A DNA stretch of 39,953 bases from Candidatus Pacearchaeota archaeon (GCA_023133415.1 JAGLWM010000011.1:1-39953); one strand, 5' to 3'. Numbered from the stretch's first letter, positions 26,027-35,325 are shown. The notes: generated by a model not told the origin, from the letters alone. Numbers and translations are program-made.

Positions 26027-26554
26027 ATGAACATTAAAAATATTGTTTTGGGAATTGCCATTATTATTTTAACTATTTTTGTAACTTTTTACGGAATTAA
26101 TACTTTTTATTCTAAACCAAATTATGATGATTTTTGCGGGGATGTAAAAACTCAAGAAGTGATAAATAGTTTAGAAAGATGTGAGGAGATTGGGGGGAAG
26201 TGGTCTGTATATGAAGATGTAAGACCTGTTGAAGCAGGGGCAGAAGGATTTTGCGACAGAGATTATTCTTGCAGACAAGAGTTAGAAGATATAAGAAAAA
26301 TACGCTCAAGAAATGTTTTTTTAATTGCCTTGCCTTTAGGAATTATTATAATTGCTTTTGGAGCTTTTATTTTTGGGCTTGAAGTTGTTGGTGCTGGTTT
26401 AATGGGAGGAGGCGTGGGAACTCTTATTTATGGAGCTGGAGCATACTGGTCATATAGCGCGAATTGGATTAGATTTATAATTTCCTTAATTGGACTTATA
26501 ATTTTAATATGGATTGCTTATTGGTTTAATAAAAAAATAGGGAAGAAGAAATAA
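26027..26554 (+). CDS. Membrane protein, hypothetical
   Basis: MNIKNIVLGIAIIILTIFVTFYGINTFY... with further hydrophobic segments; start moved to 26027. Confidence 0.6.
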   Translation: MNIKNIVLGIAIIILTIFVTFYGINTFYSKPNYDDFCGDVKTQEVINSLERCEEIGGKWSVYEDVRPVEAGAEGFCDRDYSCRQELEDIRKIRSRNVFLIALPLGIIIIAFGAFIFGLEVVGAGLMGGGVGTLIYGAGAYWSYSANWIRFIISLIGLIILIWIAYWFNKKIGKKK

Positions 26555-26555
26555 C

Positions 26556-28085
26556 ATGAACAAAAAAATTACTGCAATAATTATAGCAATGATTCTTATA
26601 GCCGGAATTATTGGAGGCTTTCTGCTTTTTAAGATTTTTCAAAAATCAGATAAAAACGAACTTATTGTAAAGTTTCAGCAATTCCAGCAATCATATAATC
26701 AAAAACAGGCTTTGGGTTATGATTTAATTCAGGTTGATTTAATTGTACAGCAAGGAAAGATGGCATTTAATAGAGGAGATTACAAAGAAGCTAACAAGAA
26801 ACTTAATCAAGCTATTGAGTCTTTAGAAAAATTAAAAAAACCTGAAGAGATAGTTTACAGCAATAGAGTTTGCGAGGAAGATAATTTTGGCTTGCATATT
26901 ATTTGGGATAGAACAGTAGAATCTAATGAACTTAATGTTAACCTAATCAGAGGTATGAACCATTTCAATAACGAGAGAAAATTAAGAGATTGGATTAAAT
27001 TATATCAAAATGCTGGTTTGGATATTGTTTTGAGTTTAATTCCAAATAATGATGTTTGGAGGAATTCTGTTATTAAATCTATTGACCTTGGAGGTATTCC
27101 TGGAGGAGCAGATATTTCTGGTTTTCCAAGTAATGTAGAAGCATACAAAAAGGATCTCGTGCGTCTTGTTGAGGGTGTTGATGGCGATGGCGTTGAGGAT
27201 TATTCAGAACTTAGATATCCCATCAAATATATACAAGTTGGAAACGAAGTGTTTTGGCAGTGGTATGGAAATCCCCCATCTTCTATCACAAACAAACAGC
27301 AATTGTATTCTTGGAGATTGAATCATTTAAATGAAGTATGGCAAAGTTATGGAGAGTTTTTGAAGATAACATATGAGACTATAAAAGCCGAAAATCCAGA
27401 TATGATGGTAATTTTAGGAGATATATACGGTCCAGATCTGGAAGTTACAGACGATGAAAAAATAGTATTAACAAACTACAGGAATTATTTTGATATTGCT
27501 GATGTTCATTTTTACGGAAATTATAAAGAGCTTGAAGAGACAATTGACGATAAAGATGTTTTATTTGGCATGCAAAAACCGATTTGGAGTCTTGAAATCG
27601 GCGGTCCAATGAAAGATTACACTTTGAAAGAACATGCAGAAGAAGTCGTAAAAATGCAACTTGTTTTGTTTGAAAAAGGAATAGATAAATCTTTTTGGAG
27701 TTCCTTAATTCCTACAATAGGATGGCCACAAAGTTTTTTGAATACGGCCTTGCTGGACAAATCGTTCAATAAAAAACCCGCATATTATACATATAAAATA
27801 CTTAAGAACAAGATTAATTGTTTTGCATCTGTAAACAAAATAAGTTCAGATGAATATTTTTATAAAGTAAAATTTGACGACAAAGATCCAGTTTTTGTTT
27901 TATGGTCTGAAAACGGGGAAAAGATAATTGATTTTTCACAATATATTTTCACACCCAATGTAAAAATAACGCATATTGTCACAGAACTCGACGCAGATAA
28001 TAATCCCATCTATCCAGACGAAGAGATTATTTCCTCAGATTCAATCCAAATAGATGAGACGCCAATATTTATTGAGGAAGTATAA
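26556..28085 (+). CDS. Membrane-anchored TIM-barrel glycosidase-like protein
   Basis: N-terminal TM; IQVGNEVFWQWYGNPP, WSLEIGG and AYYTYKIL patterns of clan-A-like glycoside hydrolases; leader near-identical to 28087. Confidence 0.65.
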   Translation: MNKKITAIIIAMILIAGIIGGFLLFKIFQKSDKNELIVKFQQFQQSYNQKQALGYDLIQVDLIVQQGKMAFNRGDYKEANKKLNQAIESLEKLKKPEEIVYSNRVCEEDNFGLHIIWDRTVESNELNVNLIRGMNHFNNERKLRDWIKLYQNAGLDIVLSLIPNNDVWRNSVIKSIDLGGIPGGADISGFPSNVEAYKKDLVRLVEGVDGDGVEDYSELRYPIKYIQVGNEVFWQWYGNPPSSITNKQQLYSWRLNHLNEVWQSYGEFLKITYETIKAENPDMMVILGDIYGPDLEVTDDEKIVLTNYRNYFDIADVHFYGNYKELEETIDDKDVLFGMQKPIWSLEIGGPMKDYTLKEHAEEVVKMQLVLFEKGIDKSFWSSLIPTIGWPQSFLNTALLDKSFNKKPAYYTYKILKNKINCFASVNKISSDEYFYKVKFDDKDPVFVLWSENGEKIIDFSQYIFTPNVKITHIVTELDADNNPIYPDEEIISSDSIQIDETPIFIEEV

Positions 28086-28086
28086 C

Positions 28087-29433
28087 ATGAACAAAAAAAT
28101 TACTGCAATAATTATAGCAATGATTCTTATAGCCGGAATTATTGGAGGCTTTTTGCTTTTTAAGATTTTTCAAAAATCAGATAAAAACGAACTTATTGTA
28201 AAGTTTCAGCAATTCCAGCAATCATATAATCAAAAACAGGCTTTGGGTTATGATTTAACTCAAGTTGATTTAATTGTACAGCAAGGAAAAATGGCATTTA
28301 ATAGAGGAGATTACAAAGAAGCTAACAAGAAACTTAATCAAGCTATTGAGCTTTTGAAAAAATTAAAAAAACCTGAGGAAATAGTTTGCGGCAATGGAGT
28401 TTGCGAGGAAAGTGAAACAGCAAAGAATTGTCCTGAGGATTGTGGCGAAGAATTTATTCATCGTATTTATAGCACTTCAGATTTTGGATTTGTTGCTGAT
28501 TCAGCTATAAAAGGAAATTACATTTATTTTGTTGGGAAAAATGGGTTGGCTGTATTGGATATTGTTAATCCTAAAAATCCAAAAGTCTTAGAAACATTAG
28601 TATCTAGTATTCCCTTTAACGATATTTTCACTGAAGGTAATTACGCTTATGTTACGGCAGGACAAAGGAGATTACCAGATGGTATGTTAAAAATATTTGA
28701 TATTTCAAATCCACAGAAAATTTATGAAATTGAAAATAATTTAGTATTGCCAGAAGGACCGACCGGCATCTTTGTGAAGAATAGCATTGCTTATGTTGGC
28801 GACTTTGCATCCGGATTGATGATAGTTGATGTAAAAGATCCCGAGGCTCCTGAAATAATTTCAACTTATTCCTTAAACCGCCAGAAGGGTCATGTATGGT
28901 GGTTTGAAGTTAAGGATAATTATGTTTATCTTCCATATGATGCAGAGGGATTTCATATTTTAGATATTTCAAATCCCTATAATCTTATTGAGGTAGGTTC
29001 GTTTAATAAAAAAAGCCCAGATGAAAGTGATTATTACTTTAATGACGTGGCAGTAGCAGGGGATTATGCTTTTATCACACTGGATTATGCAGGGATGATT
29101 GTTTTAGATGTCTCTGATGTTAATAATCTTAAAGAAGTGGCTCATGTTGATCCATGGCCTAATTGTAAATGGGGAACATGCCCTGGCCATATGATTCAGG
29201 TCGAAATCAAAGACAGCTTCGCTTATCTTACTGCTGGAAAAGACGGCCTGTATGTTTATAACATCAGCAACCCGATACAGCCTGTTTTAGTAACAAAATT
29301 CCCTGAATCAGCGAAGTCCGGTAAGGGCTGTGCATGGGGCTTATTTATAAAAGACAATCTTGTCAATGTTGGATATAATATTTGTAAAGCCCAAAACATA
29401 AAAGGAGCGTTTGAAATTTTTGAAATAAAATGA
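28087..29433 (+). CDS. Membrane-anchored LVIVD-type beta-propeller protein
   Basis: Same leader as 26556 + CGNGVCEESETAKNCPEDC + repeats such as GLAVLDIVNPKNPKVLET, GLMIVDVKDPEAPEIIS, GFHILDISNPYNLIEVG. Confidence 0.75.
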   Translation: MNKKITAIIIAMILIAGIIGGFLLFKIFQKSDKNELIVKFQQFQQSYNQKQALGYDLTQVDLIVQQGKMAFNRGDYKEANKKLNQAIELLKKLKKPEEIVCGNGVCEESETAKNCPEDCGEEFIHRIYSTSDFGFVADSAIKGNYIYFVGKNGLAVLDIVNPKNPKVLETLVSSIPFNDIFTEGNYAYVTAGQRRLPDGMLKIFDISNPQKIYEIENNLVLPEGPTGIFVKNSIAYVGDFASGLMIVDVKDPEAPEIISTYSLNRQKGHVWWFEVKDNYVYLPYDAEGFHILDISNPYNLIEVGSFNKKSPDESDYYFNDVAVAGDYAFITLDYAGMIVLDVSDVNNLKEVAHVDPWPNCKWGTCPGHMIQVEIKDSFAYLTAGKDGLYVYNISNPIQPVLVTKFPESAKSGKGCAWGLFIKDNLVNVGYNICKAQNIKGAFEIFEIK

Positions 29434-29451
29434 GTTTTAATTTTGCCTGTC

Positions 29452-29514
29452 TGCGACAACGGGATTTGAGGGGAGGGGGATACTGTGGAGAATTGTCCGG
29501 AAGATTGTCAATAA
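29452..29514 (+). pseudogene. Remnant Cys-module terminus with TGA
   Basis: CDNGI*GEGDTVENCPEDCQ*; 57-bp module with TGA (29467-29469) where other copies have a Cys codon. Confidence 0.65.
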
Positions 29515-29532
29515 AATTTAAGAGGAGATAAC

Positions 29533-32500
29533 ATGAACAAAAAACTATTATTAATCATTGTAGGAATAATTCTTCTTATTGGAATTATTGGAGGCATTTG
29601 GTTGTATTTGCAAAAAGGAAAATGCGGCGATGGAATTTGCGAGGCAGGGGAAAATGAAAAAAATTGTCCTGAGGATTGCAAGGTTGAATCTCATCCAGAA
29701 CAAACACAATTTGGGTTCAATGTTCTTTGGTGGGAGCAATTAGATTTGCAAAAACAAGAAGAGGTTCTCGCACATCTTAAAAAACTCAGGGTTGATTGGG
29801 TTAGGATTCCGTTTTATTGGGATAATTTCATAGAGCCTAAAAAAGGAGAATTTAATTTTGAAAAAGCAGACAAGATGATAAAAGCTTTTTGCGAGAATGA
29901 TATAAATGTTCTTTTAATTGCAGGTGGCAGCCCTGATTGGTCTACAAAATGTGATAATAGAGGAGGCGCAAAACCACCTGAAAATGTAAGCGACTATGTT
30001 AATTTTATTTCTGAAGCTGCAAGCAGGTATGAAAGTGACTGCGTGGCGTGGGAAATTTGGAACGAACCAGACAATCAGCCCTATTGGGGGTGTTCTCCCC
30101 CCAACGCGCAAGAATATATGGACTTGCTAAAACCAACTTATAAAATTATCAAAGAAAAAAATCCTGAAGCTATTGTTGTTGGCGGTGCTATATTAATTCA
30201 ATTTCTAAACAATCCAAATTATGCATATTTGGATGAATTGCTTAAGTTAGAGCTTTTGAAATACTCTGATGTTGTTTCTGTGCATATTTATCCTAGAGAA
30301 AACATTGATTTTATAACAGATTTTGACAATAGCATGAAACAGGTAAAAAAACGCATTGATAAATATGGGGGGAGTGAAATTTGGATAACTGAAACAAGTC
30401 TGTTTAGTAAGCGATTTTCAGAACAGAAATTAATAGAATTACTTTTGGACAAAGGGCTTATTCCTTCCCAAATAAAAGAATTATCAAAAATTCCTCTTTG
30501 CAAATTTGCTTTTACCCCGCCACACACTCCAGGAGAAATTCTTAAGAAAATAGAAGTGAAAGATGAAATATATAATCGTTGCGGCGCTCCTTTCGGTCTT
30601 ACTCTTGCAGACATTAGTTTCTTGTCAGAACAATTTTTAGTCGATGCACAAAATCAGCAGGCTGACTTTTTAGAAAGATTATACGAAATTAGTTCTCAAT
30701 ACAGAACATTTTGGTTTCAACTTTATGATATAGCTTTTTCTCAGGGAATAATGACTAAAGAATTTAATTCAAAATTGGCATATGATAGATTATTATCTTT
30801 GGTTGAGGAAGAAGCGATTTGCGGGAATGGTGTTTGCGAGGACGGAGAGAACGAAAAGAATTGCCCAGAGGATTGCGGAATTACTTTGATAACAGGACGA
30901 TTCGGCGTGGACGGAGCAGATCGCAGATATTTACAAACAATAGCTGAAATAGGCGATGGTGAATCTGGACAAAATGGCGTAAATTGGGGTTCAATTGAAC
31001 TTATAAACAATCAAACAGGAAAGCATTATTACGATTGGAAACTTGCCGATGTCTTTTTTGAGCGGATTAAAGCATCGGGGCGGGAAATTCAAATAACCTT
31101 GAGAATAGCGGATTGGGCGCTGGAGCGTGATGAATCAATCCAAGTAACGGATCCTGCTACGGGAAAAAAACACGGTGCAAATATACGATTAAAACCAGAA
31201 TATATTTCAAATTTTCGGGCATTTATCAAAGAGTTTGTAAGAAGATATCAGACTATCAATCTACAAATAGAAAGCGAAGCTGAAAATGAATGGATAAATG
31301 CAGAAGGATATATTGAAGCCCTTTGTATTGCCAAACAATCAGCAAAAGAAATAAATCCTCAAATACAGATCATGTCCGGAGGATTTAATATGTTTGTATT
31401 TTTCAGTCTTACGCCCATTCAACAGGCAGAGTGTTTAAAAAATCCTTTAGTAAAACAAAAACTTAATTTTATTAAAGAATTTATCGCAAAAAGCAAAGAT
31501 AATCAAGAATGTTTTGATGTTCTTACAGTACATCCGAATAGAGATTATAAAGATATTCCTCCGATGGTTGAATGGTTTAATCAGGAAATGGCATCACACG
31601 GTTATCAAAAAATGATGTGGGCGGATGATATGACCTCAGGACATTGGCTTTCGGGACCGTTTACGTCGAAAGAAGAAAAAAATATTTTGCAAAAATTGGA
31701 ACAGGACGATCCTGAAGCAATACAATGGTATAAGGAAGAACAAGCAAAACTTCTTGTAAAAAAAATAGTAACCAGTTTTGTTTCGGGACTTGAAAAAATA
31801 TACCTCTCAACTGATGTTGATTGGGCAAATTACCATATGTCTGAGTGGCGACATATGGGTCTATTGGAAAGTAACGGCAATTCAAAACAATCGTTTTACA
31901 CTTACAAGTTAATTGTTTCAAAATTAGATGGTTTTACTAAAGCTGAAAAATTAAACGATTATGCATATGAATTCACTTTTATAGATAAAGCCCCAGTGTT
32001 TGTTTTATGGAACGAGAATGGAGAAACCACAATAGATTTATCCTCGCATATTTCAACTCAAAATGCTGAAATAACTCACATTGTTACAGAGCTTGACGAT
32101 AATAACAATCCAATCTATTTGCCTGATGAAATTGTTTCAGCGAGTTCAATTCAGATAAGCGAAACACCGATTTTTGTTGAGGAAACAGGCGGGATACCAC
32201 AAGAATGCGAATTAACTTCAGCCAACTGGTCAACTCTCGAAGTCGTCGAGGGAAACATCGTTTCGTTAAAAGTCAAGGGGGGAAACTGCGACGGGCAAAC
32301 TGCTTCGCTTACGGTATGGAAAGATGATTTAATCGGCGACGAGTCGGTTGAAGTTAATCCGATTAGTATTGTATTTGACGGAGATTCAGCGACGGGAACT
32401 TGGACGGCGGAGTGGCAGGAAGACGGTATTGGCAACCCCGAATATTATTTTATAGCTGAGGTTGGAGGGGGTGAGATTAAGAGCGAGGGGTTGTTGAGGG

Positions 32501-32586
32501 TTACGCGAAAAGAACAGTCCGTCTGTGGCAACGGTGTTTGCGAGGAAGGAGAGGACGAAAAGAATTGTCCGGAAGATTGTCAATAA
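29533..32586 (+). CDS. Large membrane-anchored protein with two TIM-barrel glycosidase-like domains, Ig-like region and three Cys modules
   Basis: AWEIWNEPDNQPYWGC and WITETSLFS in domain 1; second domain WGSIELIN...ITLRIADWAL...; CGxGxCExGENEKNCPEDC at 29623, 30820 and 32524. Confidence 0.7.
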   Translation: MNKKLLLIIVGIILLIGIIGGIWLYLQKGKCGDGICEAGENEKNCPEDCKVESHPEQTQFGFNVLWWEQLDLQKQEEVLAHLKKLRVDWVRIPFYWDNFIEPKKGEFNFEKADKMIKAFCENDINVLLIAGGSPDWSTKCDNRGGAKPPENVSDYVNFISEAASRYESDCVAWEIWNEPDNQPYWGCSPPNAQEYMDLLKPTYKIIKEKNPEAIVVGGAILIQFLNNPNYAYLDELLKLELLKYSDVVSVHIYPRENIDFITDFDNSMKQVKKRIDKYGGSEIWITETSLFSKRFSEQKLIELLLDKGLIPSQIKELSKIPLCKFAFTPPHTPGEILKKIEVKDEIYNRCGAPFGLTLADISFLSEQFLVDAQNQQADFLERLYEISSQYRTFWFQLYDIAFSQGIMTKEFNSKLAYDRLLSLVEEEAICGNGVCEDGENEKNCPEDCGITLITGRFGVDGADRRYLQTIAEIGDGESGQNGVNWGSIELINNQTGKHYYDWKLADVFFERIKASGREIQITLRIADWALERDESIQVTDPATGKKHGANIRLKPEYISNFRAFIKEFVRRYQTINLQIESEAENEWINAEGYIEALCIAKQSAKEINPQIQIMSGGFNMFVFFSLTPIQQAECLKNPLVKQKLNFIKEFIAKSKDNQECFDVLTVHPNRDYKDIPPMVEWFNQEMASHGYQKMMWADDMTSGHWLSGPFTSKEEKNILQKLEQDDPEAIQWYKEEQAKLLVKKIVTSFVSGLEKIYLSTDVDWANYHMSEWRHMGLLESNGNSKQSFYTYKLIVSKLDGFTKAEKLNDYAYEFTFIDKAPVFVLWNENGETTIDLSSHISTQNAEITHIVTELDDNNNPIYLPDEIVSASSIQISETPIFVEETGGIPQECELTSANWSTLEVVEGNIVSLKVKGGNCDGQTASLTVWKDDLIGDESVEVNPISIVFDGDSATGTWTAEWQEDGIGNPEYYFIAEVGGGEIKSEGLLRVTRKEQSVCGNGVCEEGEDEKNCPEDCQ

Positions 32587-32604
32587 AATTTAAGAGGAGA
32601 TAAC

Positions 32605-32930
32605 ATGAACAAAAAACTATTACTAATCATTGTAGGAATAATTCTTATAGCCGGAATTATTGGAGGCATTTGGTTGTATTTTCAAAAAGGAAAATGCGGC
32701 GATGGAATTTGTGGGGCAGGGGAAAATGAAAAAAATTGTCCTGAGGATTACAAGGTTGAACCTCATCCAGAACAATCTCAATTTGGGTTCAATATTCTTT
32801 AGTGGGAGCAATTAAATTTGCAAAAGCAAAAAGAGGTTTTCGCGCATCTCAAAAAAACTCAAAGTTGATTGAGTAAGAATTCCATTTTATCGGGATAATT
32901 TCATAGAGCTAATCATCGAAAACAGTCTCT
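32605..32930 (+). pseudogene. Decayed copy of the 29533 glycosidase 5' end
   Basis: MNKKLLLIIVGIILIAGIIGGIWLYFQKGKCGDGICGAGENEKNCPEDYKVEPHPEQSQFGFNIL*WEQLNLQKQKEVFAHLKK; TGG>TAG and later frameshift; upstream 40 bp also duplicated. Confidence 0.85.
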
Positions 32931-33067
32931 CTAAAATTATGTTAGGATTCACTTTGGCCTACGATATTTTGACAAGAAGTATAAGAGATTGAGACTGAAA
33001 ACACGCCACAAAATAATATACAATCCATCGCAATAGTGTTTATAAATTTAGATTAAGTTTTTGTGTT

Positions 33068-33110
33068 ATGATTATTGGAATTACCGGAACTTTGGGTGCA
33101 AGGAAGGGGA
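33068..33110 (+). pseudogene. Very short 5' remnant of kinase/dCMP deaminase gene
   Basis: atgattattggaattaccggaactttgggtgcaaggaagggga, matching the start of the gene at 33232. Confidence 0.75.
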
Positions 33111-33231
33111 CTACGCTTTGCGTGGTATTCGGCATTCGGCATTCGGGCGCTTCGCTGTTTGGAAGGACGACTTTGTCGTCCAACTTGGGCAACTGGCAAG
33201 AACATAATTTTAAAGATAGTGGGGATTTATT
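33111..33231. repeat. Short hairpin-rich insertion with heptad repeat
   Basis: CTACGC-ttt-GCGTGG, (ATTCGGC)2ATTCGGG at 33127-33147, GGACGAC-ttt-GTCGTCC at 33165-33181. Confidence 0.6.
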
Positions 33232-34290
33232 ATGATTATCGGGATTACCGGAACTTTAGGTGCGGGGAAGGGAACGATTGTTGAACATCTTCTAAAAAAG
33301 AATTTTAAACATTTTTCGGTGCGGGAATTTTTGGTTGATGAGATTTTGAAGAGAGAACTGGAATCAAATCGGGAAAATATGGTTTTAGTTGCAAATGATT
33401 TGAGAGCAAAATTTGGTCCGAGTTATATCGTGGAAGAGTTATATACGAAAGCAAAAAACACCAAAGGAGATTGTGTTATTGAGAGTTTACGGTGTCCGGG
33501 CGAAGTTGAAGCATTGAAGGAAAAAGAGGATTTTGTTTTGTTTGCGGTTGATGCAGATGTTGAAACGAGATATTCGAGAATTTTTGAGCGGGCTAGTGAA
33601 ACTGACAGGATTTCGTTTGACGAATTTGTAGTGCAGGAGCAGAAAGAAATGATTTCAAGTGATCCGAATAAACAAAATCTTTCAAAGTGTATTGAGATGG
33701 CTGACCATTGTTTTAAGAATGACTGGACGGTTGCTGAGTTGCATAAAAAAGTTGAGAAAGTTTTGGAGACTAAAAGTTTTGGGACTATAGAAGATAGTGG
33801 ACAGAAAAAAAGTGAACATGTCCGTCCAAGTTGGGATGAATATTTTATGAAAATGGCTTCATTAGTTGCTGAGAGAAGTGCATGTATTAGGCATAATATT
33901 GGAGCGGTTGTCGTTAAGGGTAAAAGGGTCTTAACAACGGGATATAATTCGGCGGCTAAGGGTATGCCGCATTGTACGGATGTTGGCTGTTTAAGGGATG
34001 AGTTGGGGATTTCTTCTGGGGAAAGACACGAAATTTGTAGAGCAATCCATGCTGAGCAAAATGCGATTATACAAGCGGGGGTTCATGGGGTTAATATCGA
34101 TGGAGGGGTGATGTATTGTACGCATACTCCGTGTATGATTTGTGCGAAGATGATTGTAAATGCAGGTATAAAGGAAGTGATTAGTTATCATAATTATGCA
34201 GATTCTGCTGCCAGAAATTTTTTGAGAGAAGCTGGGATTATATTAAGGAAAATTAATAGACCATCTGGGGAAATAAAATTTAAAGATTAG
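33232..34290 (+). CDS. Fusion: P-loop nucleotide kinase-like domain + dCMP deaminase
   Basis: N-terminus MIIGITGTLGAGKGT (Walker A); C-terminus IHAEQNAI...YCTHTPCMICAKMIVNAGIKEVI (deaminase zinc motifs). Confidence 0.88.
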   Translation: MIIGITGTLGAGKGTIVEHLLKKNFKHFSVREFLVDEILKRELESNRENMVLVANDLRAKFGPSYIVEELYTKAKNTKGDCVIESLRCPGEVEALKEKEDFVLFAVDADVETRYSRIFERASETDRISFDEFVVQEQKEMISSDPNKQNLSKCIEMADHCFKNDWTVAELHKKVEKVLETKSFGTIEDSGQKKSEHVRPSWDEYFMKMASLVAERSACIRHNIGAVVVKGKRVLTTGYNSAAKGMPHCTDVGCLRDELGISSGERHEICRAIHAEQNAIIQAGVHGVNIDGGVMYCTHTPCMICAKMIVNAGIKEVISYHNYADSAARNFLREAGIILRKINRPSGEIKFKD

Positions 34291-34358
34291 TGGAATAAAA
34301 ATATTTATTTACGCGTGGAATTTGATACATTAATAAAGAGTTAATTCTTATTAAAATT

Positions 34359-35129
34359 ATGAAAGAAGAAAAATGGGAGATGGCTTTGAATAAATTTATT
34401 GTACCTTGGAAAAACAACAAAGAGGTGAGTGGAATTATTATTTGCGGAAGTTATATTACAGGTAACCCAACAAAGCATTCTGATATTGATATTTATGTAG
34501 TTTTAAAAAAGGGTTGCAGGTGGAGAGAAAGAGGAAATGAAATTGTAGATGGAATCTTAATGGAATATTTTGCGAATCCTCCAGAACAGATTGAGAAATA
34601 CCTTGAGGGCGATTTTAAAAAACGAAGACAGATTGATGCACATATGTTTCACACTGGAAAAATTATATTGGATAGAGAAGGTGAATTAGAAAGATTAAAG
34701 AAACTATCAAAAAAATACTTGAATAAAAAATTTGAGAAAATAACTCCTTATATGTATGAATTGGGAAAATACGATCTTTTTGATATGTCTGATAATCTAG
34801 AAGAAGTATATTTCAGGAAAACTCCAGATTTTAATTTTGTATACTTTAATTTTCTTGAAGATGCTTTTTCAATATATTCTGAATTTTTGAGGTATCATCA
34901 AATAGGAGAAAATAAAATTTATAGATTCTTAACTGATAAAAAAGACAGGAGTAAATATTTGATATCTGATTTTCCGGACAAAGTCTTTTTGAAAAATTTT
35001 GTTTTAGCAATAAAAGAAAAAAACCAAAAGAAGATGTTAAGAAGATTTGTTGAGCTGTCAAAGTATATTCAAGACAAAATGGGCGGTTTTAATATAGACG
35101 GATGGAAGTTTAAATCCAATGTAGAATAA
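34359..35129 (+). CDS. Nucleotidyltransferase-domain protein
   Basis: GIIICGSYITGNPTKHSDIDIYVVL minimal NT-fold signature. Confidence 0.7.
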   Translation: MKEEKWEMALNKFIVPWKNNKEVSGIIICGSYITGNPTKHSDIDIYVVLKKGCRWRERGNEIVDGILMEYFANPPEQIEKYLEGDFKKRRQIDAHMFHTGKIILDREGELERLKKLSKKYLNKKFEKITPYMYELGKYDLFDMSDNLEEVYFRKTPDFNFVYFNFLEDAFSIYSEFLRYHQIGENKIYRFLTDKKDRSKYLISDFPDKVFLKNFVLAIKEKNQKKMLRRFVELSKYIQDKMGGFNIDGWKFKSNVE

Positions 35130-35243
35130 TCTATACCAAACAGCCTAAAAATCAATCAACAGCAACGATAAGACATAAACTTTATTTTTGATTTAGTTTT
35201 TCTCAAAGCGTTTTGTTTGTCCCCGATTTGTCGTGCGTTCAAA

Positions 35244-35260
35244 TGGCCCCAGGGGGATTT
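35244..35260 (-). repeat. tRNA-Lys 3'-end repeat, remnant 1
   Basis: tggccccagggggattt, identical to the 3' 17 nt of tRNA-Lys at 35422-35438. Confidence 0.8.
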
Positions 35261-35308
35261 AGATCACCAGATCACCTACTGGGTGAACCCTGTGTTTCAA
35301 ATCCTCAA

Positions 35309-35325
35309 TGGCCCCAGGGGGATTT
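35309..35325 (-). repeat. tRNA-Lys 3'-end repeat, remnant 2
   Basis: tggccccagggggattt, same 17-mer. Confidence 0.8.
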
